A stretch of 64,000 bases of DNA from Streptomyces sp. NBC_01775 (GTDB lineage: Bacteria > Actinomycetota > Actinomycetes > Streptomycetales > Streptomycetaceae). Below are positions 35,567 to 45,090 of the stretch, in pieces. Every line of letters starts with the position of its first letter. Positions within the stretch are counted from its first letter, which is position 1. The stretch covers positions 8,997,595 through 9,061,594 of the forward strand of contig NZ_CP109104.1 of NCBI RefSeq assembly GCF_035917675.1, read 5' to 3'. A program made the position numbers and the translations under genes. Below the pieces are notes generated by a model, which saw nothing but the letters and a program-made list of their open reading frames with translations, was not told where the DNA came from and searched no databases.

Positions 35567-36151
35567 ATGCAGAATGCGTGTTACAGTCCAGGGGTGGTCC
35601 AGACGGCCGTCGACCTGGCCAACACCCTGATGCCGATCAAGGAAGAGGACGCGCTCGAGACCGTGGAGCAGCTCCGGGACTTCCTCGACGACCATCCCGC
35701 AGCGGCGCCTCCGAGTCCGGCCGCGAACCAAGGGACCGGTCCACGGCATCTCACCCGCGCCGACCTGGCGGAAGTCCGCGCGCTGCGCGAGACGGTGCGT
35801 GAGGTGCTCGAACGGGCGAACACGGACGTGGTCGAAGCCACGGCTCTGATCAACGACGGTCTGCGCCGCAGCCGCGCCACCCCGGTACTGCGCCACGAGG
35901 ACGGCCGCTGGTGGACCGAGGTGGTGTCCGACACCGACCGCTGGCCGGCGCACCTCGCCGCGACCACGCTCAGCGCACTGGCCTCCGTGATCGCCACGCT
36001 CGGTCCCGCTCGTCTCGGCGTATGTGCCGGGTCGGCCTGCCGGGCCACCTTCGTGGACCTCTCGCGCAACGGCTCGAAGCAGTACTGCACCCGAACCTGC
36101 GCACACCGGGCCAGCGTCGCGGCCTACCGGAGCCGGCGCAGCCCGCGTTAA
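35567..36151 (+). CDS. CGNR zinc-finger regulator (ABATE domain)
   Basis: 194 aa from the ATG at 35567 (GAGGAG upstream). N-terminal ABATE domain (AVDLANTLMPIKEEDALETV and on), C-terminal CGNR finger: VCAGSACRATFVDLSRNGSK then YCTRTCAHRASVAAYRSR, with four cysteines. Such proteins bind DNA and often regulate an adjacent transporter or are linked to antibiotic stress. Divergent from the MFS/epoxide hydrolase operon. Confidence 0.82.
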   Translation: MQNACYSPGVVQTAVDLANTLMPIKEEDALETVEQLRDFLDDHPAAAPPSPAANQGTGPRHLTRADLAEVRALRETVREVLERANTDVVEATALINDGLRRSRATPVLRHEDGRWWTEVVSDTDRWPAHLAATTLSALASVIATLGPARLGVCAGSACRATFVDLSRNGSKQYCTRTCAHRASVAAYRSRRSPR

Positions 36152-36200
36152 TACTCCAGTCCGAGAACGGGGTTGACATGCCGCGTAGGCGCGGGCGGCG

Positions 36201-37562
36201 GTGCCGTGGTGGTACGCCGTGACGGCGCTGGTGAGCCACTCGCGGGGCGGTATTCAGCCGCTCACACGGGGCCGAGCGGCCAGTGCGCGCAGACCGGGGC
36301 ATGTGCGGTGCACAGCGCGCATGATGCTGGCCCGAGGCCTCCCGGACGCGGCCGACGAACTCCGCGCGGCCGGCCGCTTTCCCGGCCAGGTGTGGGGGGA
36401 GTGGCTGTGCGGCCTCCACCCGGCAGCCCACCAGCGCGCCGTCCTCGCCCAGATCGCCAATGGTGTCGACGCCGAAGGGCATAAGACGGAGTTCCGCATC
36501 CTGTCCACCTGCCGCCTGCTGGGGGAGGGCACCGACATCACCGGACGCTGCGGCCTGGACGGCGTCCTGTTCGCCGACGTACGCAGCAGCCCTGTCGGCA
36601 TCGTCCAGTCCGTCGGCCGCGCCCTGTGCCAGGCCCCCCACGAGGGGAAAGTGGCGCGCCTGGTCGTGCCCGTCCTCCTGGCCGAGGAGGACGAGGGCCG
36701 GGACATGGCCGCCACGGCCGCCTTCGAGCCCCTGGTGAAGGTCCTTCGCGCACTGCGCTCCTTCGACCCGCGCATTGTTGAGGAACTGTCGCTGCGCCCG
36801 GCCGGCCGCGCCAGCGGCACCCCGGAGGACATCGTTGCCGCCGACCCCGACGGCCCCCAACCGGCCACCGGAACCGCCGAAGCGGCCAAGGGTGCAGAGC
36901 AGGCCGACGACGACCAGGACCAGGAGGAGCAGGCCGACAGCGGTGCCAGCGCGGCCGGTGTCGAGTTGGCGCTGCTGCGCTTCTCCCGCCGGGGCCGCGA
37001 CGCACAGGAGATCGCCCGCCTGGTGCGCACCCGTGTCCTGCGCCCGGAGTCCACCACCTGGCTCACCGGCCTGGAAGCCGTCCGCGCCTACGCCGGCGAG
37101 CACGGGCACGCCAACATCCCCTACACCGCCACCGTTCACCTCGGCGACCACGCCGTGGACTACCCGGTGGGCCAGTGGGCGTCCGGACAGCGCCGCGCCT
37201 GGCGTCACGGCGATCTGGCCGACTGGCGCACCGAGCTGCTGGCCGAAGCCGGGTTCCTCTTCGACCCCCGCGACCAGGCGTTCACCGAATTCCTGGACGT
37301 GTGCGCCCTCTATTTCGCCGAACACCACACCCTCGCCGCCCCGCGCGATGCGGTGCTGGCCGGAGTGGCGGTAGGGGAGCGGCTGCACCAGGCCCGTAGG
37401 CCCGGCGGCCTGGTCAAGAAGCGCGCCAAGGCCCGGCGCGAGCGGCTGGAGGCCATCGACCCGGACTGGAATCCGGCCTGGTCCATCGCCTGGCAGCGGC
37501 ACTGCGCGAAGGCCCGCTGCCTCATCGTCTGGCGAGCAGCCGAACCCCAGCACCGACGCTGA
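36201..37562 (+). pseudogene. helicase-associated-domain DEAD/DEAH helicase, 5'-truncated
   Basis: The frame begins in noise, then from ~36310 shows the C-terminal helicase domain: EFRILSTCRLLGEGTDI (motif V), VRSSPVGIVQSVGRAL (motif VI with Gln and Arg), followed by an acidic linker and a helicase-associated repeat (WLTGLEAVRAYAGEHGHANI, YPVGQWASGQRRAWR). Walker A and DEAH motifs are absent, so about 350 residues are missing. Related large helicases are common in Streptomyces chromosome arms and plasmids. The remaining half is in one good frame, so truncation may be fairly recent. Confidence 0.7.
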
Positions 37563-37782
37563 CGACAATGGCAAACACGAGGGGCAGTTCGAGGCGTGGC
37601 GCAGCGCGCTGCGCGTGCAGCTCACCGGCGGCCCGGAGGAGACCGCGCCTGCACGCGCCGCCCGCGCGCTCGCCGAGGACCTGCCCGCCCCGGCCGGTCA
37701 GGCGCCCGCAGAATGAACGACGCCCGCGCCCGCACCCGGTTCCGCCCCGCGTGCCATGGAGCCTGGAGATACGGTGGCGAGC

Positions 37783-38028
37783 ATGGCAATAGGAGACATG
37801 CGGCGTGGCCGTTGCGCGGTGTGTGGTGGCGGCGAGGTCTATCACGCTGAGGTGTCCGGGCATTTGACCCTTTGCAAGCCGGACGGGTTTTTCGCCAATC
37901 AGGAGGTCTTCGCGGTCCTGGTCTGTGCCGGGTGCGGCTATACCCAGTGGTATACGCACTTGGATGAGGGCTGGCGTGACTGGCTGCAACGGAAGGCGCG
38001 CCGGGTTCCTCCGCCGCCGCCAGAGTGA
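37783..38028 (+). CDS. small zinc-ribbon protein
   Basis: 81 aa. Two CxxC pairs: RGRCAVCGGGEVYHAEV and VLVCAGCGYTQWYTHLDEGW make a zinc ribbon; proline-rich end. ATG at 37783 with GGTGG upstream. Function unknown. A preceding coding-like tail (ending at 37714, HEGQFEAWRSALRVQLTGGP) lacks a start. Confidence 0.55.
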   Translation: MAIGDMRRGRCAVCGGGEVYHAEVSGHLTLCKPDGFFANQEVFAVLVCAGCGYTQWYTHLDEGWRDWLQRKARRVPPPPPE

Positions 38029-38210
38029 CCTAACGAGCTCCTACCCGGTCGCATGTTCGGTGCTCAGTACTCAGGCCGGCATCTGAATGCCTCTCAACAC
38101 ACGTGCAAGGGTGCGTGCCCGGCACCGGATGCAACCCCAGCCCGCCTTCGTCGGTCTGTTTATCCGCACAAGCCCACACGGGGCGACCTACCTCACTCAC
38201 GGGAGTCCAC

Positions 38211-38636
38211 ATGCGAACCCGGCTCGTCACCGCCCTCGCCGCCACCGCGATCTCCACCACCTTGCTCACTGCCCCCGCAGCCCACGCCCAGACCCAGGCT
38301 GCCTCTATCCACTACCGACTGGAATACGGCAACACCTGGAGCGACGGCACTATCACCTTCTACAACCGGGCGGTGACCATCGCAGGCGTCCACCGGTCGG
38401 TCAGCGCCGCGAACGTCGCAGCCTTCCGGAACACCGAAGGGGAAACCCGTGACGCTGCCGGGAAGTGGATGGAAGCGAACGGCAACCCCCTGTCCCAAGA
38501 AGCCAGTGCCGCCACCAAGAGCTTCCGCTTTTCGATTCCCGCCAACGCCCCGGGCGGTGCCGCCAAAGTGCGCGTATGCCTTACAGACGGCTACCACAAG
38601 CGCCTGAAATGCCAACTCGTCAGCCGACCCAGCTAA
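38211..38636 (+). CDS. secreted protein of unknown function
   Basis: 141 aa. Signal peptide MRTRLVTALAATAISTTLLT with AHAQ cleavage site. The mature domain contains SIHYRLEYGNTWSDGTITFY, VHRSVSAANVAAF and two cysteines (RVCLTDGYHKRLKCQ), likely one disulfide. GGGAG lies 5 nt before the ATG. Beta-rich, no known family. Upstream 38030-38210 is probably its promoter. Confidence 0.7.
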   Translation: MRTRLVTALAATAISTTLLTAPAAHAQTQAASIHYRLEYGNTWSDGTITFYNRAVTIAGVHRSVSAANVAAFRNTEGETRDAAGKWMEANGNPLSQEASAATKSFRFSIPANAPGGAAKVRVCLTDGYHKRLKCQLVSRPS

Positions 38637-38688
38637 AACAGCCTGCACGGCACCCGCGTCGAACGGCCCGACGACTGAGCCTACGGTC

Positions 38689-39216
38689 ATGCCCGCCAAC
38701 CCGCGCAACGACCGGCCCTACCGCCGCCCGGTACGGTCCTCCGGGAGCCGTGCCGCCGACCTCGACGTCTCCCTCTCGCCCCTCTCGGCCTTGGCGTTGA
38801 TCGGCGGCCCGTTCTTCTTCCGGGCGTTCGTCGGTCTGGGCCATGGGATGACCGGCATGGGATGGGTGGCCGGCTGCACCTTCACCGGCGGCCTGGCCCT
38901 TCTCACTTTCCATGCGCTTGCCGCCGTGTCGGCGGGGACCGGATTCATGTGCCGGCTGTTCCTCACCGTCCTGCTCTACTGCGTGCGAGCAGGGTGTCGG
39001 CGCTGCGCAGGCACCCGGGTGCTGGCGCCGGGTGTCTCGGCGCTGGCCGGCAGGTCCCGGAGGCCCGTACGGCGGCCGAGCGGCGCCTGTACCAGCCGGT
39101 GGCGGGCCGCGCACCGCGTGGACCCGCGGTTTGCGCCGGCGCTGGAGATGCTGCTGGTCGTGCCGGAGGGCAGGCGGGTCTCGGAGTCGGAGCGCGGCTG
39201 CGTACCCCGCCGGTGA
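38689..39216 (+). CDS. possible membrane protein
   Basis: 175 codons from ATG with hydrophobic segments ALALIGGPFFFRAFVGLG and VAGCTFTGGLALLTFHALAA, then Arg-rich sequence. The C-terminal part also shows coding-like character in a second frame, so a frameshift is possible near 39060. No family recognised. Confidence 0.35.
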   Translation: MPANPRNDRPYRRPVRSSGSRAADLDVSLSPLSALALIGGPFFFRAFVGLGHGMTGMGWVAGCTFTGGLALLTFHALAAVSAGTGFMCRLFLTVLLYCVRAGCRRCAGTRVLAPGVSALAGRSRRPVRRPSGACTSRWRAAHRVDPRFAPALEMLLVVPEGRRVSESERGCVPRR

Positions 39217-39237
39217 AGGCGAGCTGGGGCACGAGTG

Positions 39238-39639
39238 TCATCCAGCGTCGTAGCGGTGGCGCGCGCTCTCGATCTCTCCATGGTGGTCCGTGACCCACTG
39301 GGCGAGCGCGTGGACGATGGTGCGCAGGCTCTCGCCCAGTGGCGTCAGTTGGTACTCGACGCGCGGGGGCACCTCGGCGTAGACGGTGCGGGAGACGACC
39401 CCGTCGCGTTCCAGGTGGCGCAGAGTGAGGGTGAGCATGCGCTGGGAGACGCCCGGAACCCGCTGGTGCAGGGCGCCGAACCGCAAGGGACCGCGGCTGA
39501 GGATGCCGATGACCAGGACCGACCACTTGTCGCCGATCCGGTCGAGGGTCTCCCGGAAACTTCGGCCGTTGTCCGGCCAGCTCTCGCACGGGTGGGGGGC
39601 GGCGGCACGGTCAGGGTCAGTGGTGTGCTTTGCGTACAT
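39238..39639 (-). CDS. HxlR-family winged-helix regulator
   Basis: 133 aa. The HxlR pattern is clear: CESWPDNGRSFRETLDRIGDKWS, GPLRFGALHQRVPGVSQRML, LRHLERDGVVSRTVYAEVPP, VEYQLTPLGESL. One Cys (C19 region) sits where redox-sensing Cys occurs in HxlR/HypR regulators. ATG at 39639 with AAAGG upstream. Divergent from a VOC gene, which it probably represses. Confidence 0.87.
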   Translation of the reverse strand: MYAKHTTDPDRAAAPHPCESWPDNGRSFRETLDRIGDKWSVLVIGILSRGPLRFGALHQRVPGVSQRMLTLTLRHLERDGVVSRTVYAEVPPRVEYQLTPLGESLRTIVHALAQWVTDHHGEIESARHRYDAG

Positions 39640-39682
39640 CAATGTGCCTTTTGTGAGGTCCTCGCTGCATCCCTATGGTGGG

Positions 39683-39706
39683 GCTACGTACTAATCGTAA
39701 CTAAGC
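39683..39706. promoter_or_regulatory. candidate HxlR operator
   Basis: TACGTACTAATCGTAACTAA contains half-sites of the HxlR type (GTAC/GTAA flanking an A/T centre) just upstream of the VOC gene's AGGAG ribosome site. Confidence 0.4.
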
Positions 39707-39716
39707 CAGGAGTGAC

Positions 39717-40241
39717 ATGCCAGTCCAGCGTCTCAACCACGCCGTGCTCTACGTCCGCGACGTCGAACGCAGCGTCGCCTTCTACACCGACCTGCTGAAC
39801 TTCCGCATCGACCACCGCCTCCACGCCGACGGCGGCAAGGTGCCCGAGGCCGCGTTCCTGAAGGCCGAGGCGTCGACCAACGACCACGACCTGGCCTTCA
39901 TGCAGATCGAGGGCCCGGCTGCCCCGCAGAGCCCGGACCGACGTCCCGGGCTCGCGCACCTGGCGTGGGAGGTGGACACCCTGGCCGAGCTCCAGCAGAT
40001 CCGCGGCAAGCTGCTGCAGGCAGGTGCGCTGACCCACGAGATCGAACACGGCACCACCAAGTCGCTGTACGCCAGCGACCCGGACGGCCTGCAGTTCGAA
40101 GTGTGCTGGCTGGTGCCCGCCGACAGGACCAACGAGGTGACCCGCGAGGCCTTCGCACCGCTCGACCTGGACGCGGTCATCGCACAATTCGGCGCCGACC
40201 TCCCAGGCGGGACCGGCATCTCCGCTCCGGCCCGCCACTGA
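39717..40241 (+). CDS. VOC/glyoxalase-like dioxygenase-type protein
   Basis: 174 aa. MPVQRLNHAVLYVRDVERSV AF-type start gives the first metal His (H8), GLAHLAWEVDTL gives the second and SLYASDPDGLQFEVCW the Glu (~E127). This is a single chain with two VOC repeats, as in extradiol-like catechol dioxygenases and glyoxalase I. Substrate unknown; divergent from the HxlR gene and thus probably induced by an aldehyde or quinone. AGGAG lies 4 nt before the ATG. Confidence 0.83.
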   Translation: MPVQRLNHAVLYVRDVERSVAFYTDLLNFRIDHRLHADGGKVPEAAFLKAEASTNDHDLAFMQIEGPAAPQSPDRRPGLAHLAWEVDTLAELQQIRGKLLQAGALTHEIEHGTTKSLYASDPDGLQFEVCWLVPADRTNEVTREAFAPLDLDAVIAQFGADLPGGTGISAPARH

Positions 40242-40260
40242 ACCAGCAAACGCCGTCTTT

Positions 40261-40288
40261 CCCCGGCGGGCCATCCGGCCCGCCGGGG
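40261..40288 (+). terminator. hairpin terminator, 12-bp perfect stem
   Basis: CCCCGGCGGGCC, loop ATCC, GGCCCGCCGGGG, 19 bp after the VOC stop. Confidence 0.85.
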
Positions 40289-40454
40289 CCCCTCTCAAGG
40301 GCCTGCCCGACCCACTGGAGGCCAGTCACCATGCAATCCACAGGAGTCCCCGCCATTTCGTCGTAACGGCACCAGCCAGCCGACCATGCCCACGTCGTAC
40401 GCTGCTGCGAGCCGTTACGGCCCTGGCGAGACCACCAGGTCACCACCATCGGGT

Positions 40455-40900
40455 TTCACGACAACAAAACAGGTCCTCCAGCAGCTCGCGGCGTCGGCGG
40501 TGGGGCAACCGCATCGTCACCTCCTCGCCGAGCTGGAGGATGTCGAAGGCCACGAAATGCGCCGGGGTCTGCGCGGCCGACTCGGCGGCCCGCCGTCCGG
40601 TCCGGCGGGCGCGGGCAGCGAGCAGCTCGAAGTCGAGCCGGCTCTGCTCCCCGGCGACCATCAGTTCGCCGTCGAGTCGCACGGCTTCACCGCGGCCAGG
40701 TCCCCGGCGGCGCGGGCGATTTCGGGGAAGGCACCGCTCAGGTCGGATCCGCGCCGGGTCTGGAGGTAGAGGTGGCCGGCCACGGCGAAACACACGGCGC
40801 GGAAGCAGCCCCACTTCGCCTCATGGCACAGACCGGGCCGGCGGGGCAGCCGCTCGGCCGGGCGGGCGAGCATCGGCTCGACCGGAGGAGTGAGCACCAC
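40455..40900 (-). pseudogene. ATP-dependent DNA ligase, N-terminal half, frameshifted
   Basis: VEPMLARPAERLPRRPGLCH then EAKWGCFRAVCFAVAGHLYL (active-site KxDG changed to KWGC) and LQTRRGSDLSGAFPEIARAA in one frame, continuing as RLDGELMVAGEQSRLDFELL and TPAHFVAFDILQLGEEVTMR in another (shift near 40690). Only the adenylation domain start is left. The Asp after the catalytic Lys is lost, so it was inactive even before truncation. Confidence 0.7.
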
Positions 40901-40912
40901 CGCCGGAGGCCG

Positions 40913-41110
40913 CTACTGCTGGTGCGTCTTGGTCCGGAGGCGCCAGGTGCTGCCGGAGCACGGCAGCGGCGGGAAGGTGGGGCCGGCCACGTCCGTGCTC
41001 CATTGGTGGCCGCCCTCGGCGCAGTCGCACTGGTAGATGCCGCTCGCGGGTACCTGCTGCCCCGGCCGGTAACGCTCCGAATCGCCCCATAGGCCACGTA
41101 TGGTGGTTTG
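40913..41110 (-). pseudogene. small Cys-containing protein, start lost
   Basis: The end of a minus-strand frame, YRPGQQVPASGIYQCDCAEG, HQWSTDVAGPTFPPLPCSGS, WRLRTKT, resembles small zinc-ribbon proteins (YxPG..VP.SGIYxC..C). No start with ribosome site is seen upstream. Confidence 0.4.
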
Positions 41111-41379
41111 TTTGTCGGGGGTTGGCTTGGTGAGGGTGCTCGGTAGCCTGGCTGGCTGTTTCGATGCCGTGGGAACATTGGAGGAGCCGGGTCTTCGAGG
41201 GGCTCTTGTCGTGTTGGCTCCCGCTTTCGTCAGGGGGGTCGCTACGGCGTGCAGTTGCCGGTCGGGCTTCAGCCTCGGCGTCCGGCTTGCGAACGCACGG
41301 CAACTGGGGGTCGAGGTGGCATCTCGTGTCACCGTCTTATGCCACCAGCCTCCGGTGTCCGGTGGTTGCTCTGGTGCCA

Positions 41380-41585
41380 TGACGGTGGGAATGACCCTGC
41401 GGCTCCCCGGTGATCTGGCCTCCTCCATCCGCGCGGCGGCGGAGTCGGCCGGTCTTGAGTATGAATGCCTACGCAGTTGGCCGAAGCGGACCGCGAAAGC
41501 CGACTCTCCAAAAGCCGCCGCGACATTCTGGCGGAGCCCTCCTGGGCCGCCAGCACCGCATCGCCGGCCTGGAGTGCGCCTCATC
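41380..41585 (+). pseudogene. ribbon-helix-helix protein with two frameshifts
   Basis: MTLRLPGDLASSIRAAAESA is the strand-helix start of an RHH (Arc/MetJ) DNA-binding protein, then NAYAV and LAEADRESRLSKSRRDILAE continue in two other frames. Typical of antitoxins; no toxin recognised. Confidence 0.5.
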
Positions 41586-41869
41586 CAGCTCGGAGCCGGC
41601 TGGGGAGCCGTACGCGCCCGCGCCGACGCCCTGGCCGATGCCACCCCGACATCGAAGGGCTCCTGCGTGAACGGGACGAATTCAGTGAAAAGTCCTCAGA
41701 CTCAAGTCCAAGGCACGCGAGACTGAGCTGCGCCGCGCGCAGGCCGAGAAGGCGGTGCGCGCTGCTGAAACGGCAGCTGCGCAGTCTGGAAGAGACCGCG
41801 GAAGCCGATGAATCAGCGGAAGTGTTTCCTCACTCTGTCCCCGGCCCGGGGCGCGGGACCAGGCAGATG

Positions 41870-41985
41870 CCGCGGGTCCTGCTCGTGGACGAGCACCTCA
41901 ACAGCCGCATGGTGATGAAAGCCGTTCTCGACCCCCTCGACCAGGAAATCGTCGCCGTCTCCTCCGGCCGGGAAGCGCGACGAGT
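41870..41985 (+). pseudogene. response-regulator receiver domain, first ~38 residues
   Basis: MPRVLLVDEHLNSRMVMKAV then LDPLDQEIVAVSSGREARR is the beginning of a CheY-like receiver. It stops where the NucA/NucB fragment starts (~41970). Confidence 0.5.
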
Positions 41986-42149
41986 ACCCCTTCGCCTCGA
42001 CGAACCAGGGCGCGGCGAAGACCACCAGCCGCGACTGGGGGTGGGCTTGGGTGCCCGAGGGGGAGAATGACGAACAGGGCGACCTGATCGCCCGTTTCTG
42101 CGAGGGCCAGCGGGTCCTGAACGGCGACGCCTTCTGGGTCGAGATGTAG
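41970..42149 (+). pseudogene. NucA/NucB deoxyribonuclease domain, C-terminal ~59 residues
   Basis: KRDEYPFASTNQGAAKTTSR, VPEGENDEQGDLIARFCEGQ and GDAFWVEM match the conserved end of NucA/NucB secreted nucleases (CDEYPFAST...N..QG......F). The Cys before DEYP is Arg here and the N-terminus is replaced by the receiver fragment. Confidence 0.6.
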
Positions 42150-42704
42150 GAGGGGTTATGCCCCGGGGGGAACGGAGCGGGTGTTCGTCGCTGAGGGGCG
42201 GTACTGCATCCGTGGGGAGGTCTTCGGAGCCCTGGAGCGGCCCGCCGCTTCCAACGGACTGGTGGACTCCGTCCCCGGGGCAGGCTCGCCGGCCCCGGCG
42301 GCTTCGCGATCGTGCGGACGGGGACGGACACCGGCGACATCCTGCTGACCGTGGACGTCCGCGACACCACCCCCGAACCCCCTGAACTGGCGGGGTGGGA
42401 GGAAGTCGTCGACGTCAGCCTGACCCTTCCTGGCGATGATCCCGGCGTAGCGACAGCAGGAGAGGAGGACGAAGAGCGGGAAGACAGCAGACTTCCCGAC
42501 TTCACCCACGCCCGGCCCGGCCCGTTCCGGGTGCGTGTCCATGCCCGCGGCCGTGACGACGGCGACCGCCTCGACCCGCAGGACGACGACGAACCCGTCG
42601 AAGAGCACTACATCCTGGCGTGGCCCGCCCCGCCAAGTCCTTCATACGTGCACAAACGGACAGACCTCTTTGGTGCTGAAATCCGGTCTGCCGGGACCGT
42701 TTGA
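42150..42704 (+). pseudogene. Streptomyces conserved protein with frameshift near 42300
   Basis: First frame: FVAEGRYCIRGEVFGALERP and GLVDSVPGAGSPAPA; second frame: RTGTDTGDILLTVDVRDTTP, GWEEVVDVSLTLPGDDP, RVRVHARGRDDGDRLDPQDD and EEHYILAWPAPP. The order fits one beta-rich conserved hypothetical protein. No start is preserved. Family function unknown to me. Confidence 0.5.
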
Positions 42705-43439
42705 CCTTCTTGCCAAGCAGGAGGCGGCCGTGCGCAGGGACCGGCCGTGCGTCGTCCGCCCATGGAGATGGCAGGGCGGACACCGCGCACCCCGTTCAGC
42801 CAGCCATAGCGTTTCGGGGGCCCATACCGAGCATGGGCGTCAAGGGGGCGATGCTTGGGGGGGGCGGTCGTCCAGGACGGTGGTGATCTCGCTTCCTTCC
42901 GGGCGGGTGAGCGTGGCGGTGCCGACGGCCCTGGCGGGTGCGGCGGTAGATGGCGCTCGCCGGGGGCCCAGGCTGCCAGGCCCCCGCTCGGGGGAGGCGG
43001 TGTCCAGGATCGTGCGCATGGTGACCAGGACCGCCAGGAGCGACCGGCCGGAGAGCCGGGTCTCGATCTGCCGGTCGTCTGTCTCCCGGACGCTGTCGGG
43101 GCTTCCCGCCCGCAGCTCACGCCCACTCAGAGGTCGGCGAGCGCTGCCGCCCGTTCAGCCACCGGCTTGGTGCGGCGGGTGCGCTGGTTGGCCAGCCACA
43201 CCCCGAGCTTGACGTCGCACCCCTGGCCGCCGTCGCTGGGGAGGTCTTCACGTGCCTCGGGGCACCGTCAGATCCCCGTTACGCGCCCAGTACCGCTCGG
43301 CGCGCCCCGCAGGCCCACAGCACGCCCTCCAGACTGCCTGGGACGGCGCGACGGGAAGGTGCCGCCCCAAGCATCGCGAGGCGTTCTCACCGCCCAGGAA
43401 CGGGCGCCGTGACCGGGGCACGGTCCTGCCCCTCGCCTC
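42705..43439. other. 735-bp debris region
   Basis: A minus-strand piece at ~42870-43140 reads like protein (RETDDRQIETRLSGRSLLAV, LVTMRTILDTASPERGPG) but has no start and a stop mid-way. Nothing else was recognised. Confidence 0.3.
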
Positions 43440-43690
43440 CCCGCACCCGGAAGACCCTGATTCGACCTCCTCGGACGTCTCCTGAGCCACTTCGCGAAGG
43501 CCGAGGGGCCACCGGGTGTTGGCGCTCCAGCGCACACCGGCCAGAACCCTCAGCTCCAAGTTCCGCAACGTCGGTAAGGTCGGCGCCGATCAGGCAGGCG
43601 TCGATGAAGCGGGTGCCGGCGAGGTCGGCACGGGCGAGGTCGGCACCGGTGAGGTCGACGCGGATGAGGTCGGTGTTGGCGGGGTGGCGG
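43440..43690 (-). pseudogene. pentapeptide-repeat protein fragment
   Basis: LIRVDLTGADLARADLAGTR then FIDACLIGADLTDVAEL shows A(D/N)LxxADL repeats, the right-handed beta helix family. The frame changes near 43565 (continuing as RNLELRVLAGVRWSANTRWP). It is fused in frame to the end of the transposase remnant. Confidence 0.5.
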
Positions 43691-45090
43691 GTGCGGCGCA
43701 GGAGCTGGTCGAGGGCGTCGGCGAGGCCGGCCTCATGCTGCTCGCGATCCCCTGCGTTGTTCGACCTCGTCCTGGACGTGGCGCCGGATGGCGTCGTCGA
43801 AGGGCTGGTGGATGTGGCCGCGGTGGATCCACGGGATTTCGTGGAGCTTTCCGTCGGTGAGGCGGACGAGGATCTGGCGGGCGTCGTGGGGGCTGTGGTG
43901 GGTGGACCTCCCACTTGCCGTCCCTGGCCGTGACCGGGGGAGCGCTGGCTGCGGTGGGGGCCGAGGATGTCGTGGTTGTAGGTGCGGTAGCCGAGGCTCG
44001 CGTCCGGTGATGGGCTGCCGGCGCACCGGCAGCAGTTCGAGGTCAGTCGGCCCCGCTCAGCGGGACGGGTACGTATCCGCTGATGGTGATCAGCGCGGCC
44101 CACATGGCGACGTCGACGGCGATCGTCAGCTCCGGCCGGCCCAGGCTGCCGTCCTCCAGGACGGCCATGATGTCCAGACGGGCGGTGCCGATCTGCACCT
44201 GCTCCCCGGGCCGCTGCACCACCGGCGCCGACGATGAGGCGCGGGCGGGTGCGGTGCCGGGTGCGCGCCGGGCGTCCCGGACGGCCGGCCGGGTCGGCCG
44301 GCACACTCACCAGCCGGTAGAACGTCGAGCGTGACGGCACTCCACCACCCCGCGCCCATGGGTGTCCTCCAGGACCTGCCCGACCAGTACCTGCAGTCCC
44401 TTCACCGTCCCCTTCGACCGGCCCCGCTGGCGCCGCAGCGCCTCCAGCACCGCGGCCACGACCCGCTCGTCGGCATACCCCGCCGGACGACGCCCACGGG
44501 CCGGCACCACGCGCTTGTCGGCCAGCCCCCACAACCCCTGCTTCCGGCAGGCGTACCGCATCCGCTCCACCGTCGTACGCGTCACCCGCGCGAAGCCCGG
44601 CGCCGCCAGCTCCTGCGCCTTGGCCGCGTCCCGCTGCGCCGGCGTCCACCGCTCGGGGTCGTACTGCGGCCGCATCGTCTGGCTGTCACGGCCACCCTCA
44701 GGGTGGCCATCCGGTCCCGCCTCCCGGATAGGGGGCAGCCAGGCTCCCGGATAGGGGCAGCCGGGCCGGCGCCCGCTGCTGGGCTGCCACCGGAACGGTC
44801 TCGAACAGCCCCCACCGCGGCACTGTGTCCGGTGCCCGCGCGCCCACCACTTCGAAGCCCGGGTCGGCGAACAACCGCCCCAGCAGGAGGCTCACTTCGG
44901 CGCCAGTCTCCTGCAGCAGGTGGACCCGCGGCCCTTGCAGGACGGCGACCTGCCAGGTCCGTCCCCGGCAGGTGAGGTGCGCGCCGGCCTCCACCACCGG
45001 CCGCTGGCTCCTACCGTGTGTGCCGCCCACCGCACTCGCCCCTTCCCCGACCGCCCCCGGCGCCCAGCCGCTTTCCGACATCCCCACCAC
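43690..45090 (-). pseudogene. TnsB/Mu-like transposase of a Tn7-like element, degenerate
   Basis: Pieces in order on the minus strand: GRTWQVAVLQGPRVHLLQET and FEVVGARAPDTVPRWGLFET (N-terminal domain); AAKAQELAAPGFARVTRTTV and RMRYACRKQGLWGLADKRVV (HTH); SRSTFYRLV; PGEQVQIGTARLDIMAVLED and GRPELTIAVDVAMWAA (rve core start, first Asp altered); then LGYRTYNHDILGPHRSQRSP and ARQILVRLTDGKLHEIPWIH (Mu C-terminal barrel). At least three frameshifts and an internal deletion of much of the catalytic core. It follows the TnsA-like gene, with overlapping ends. Confidence 0.7.
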
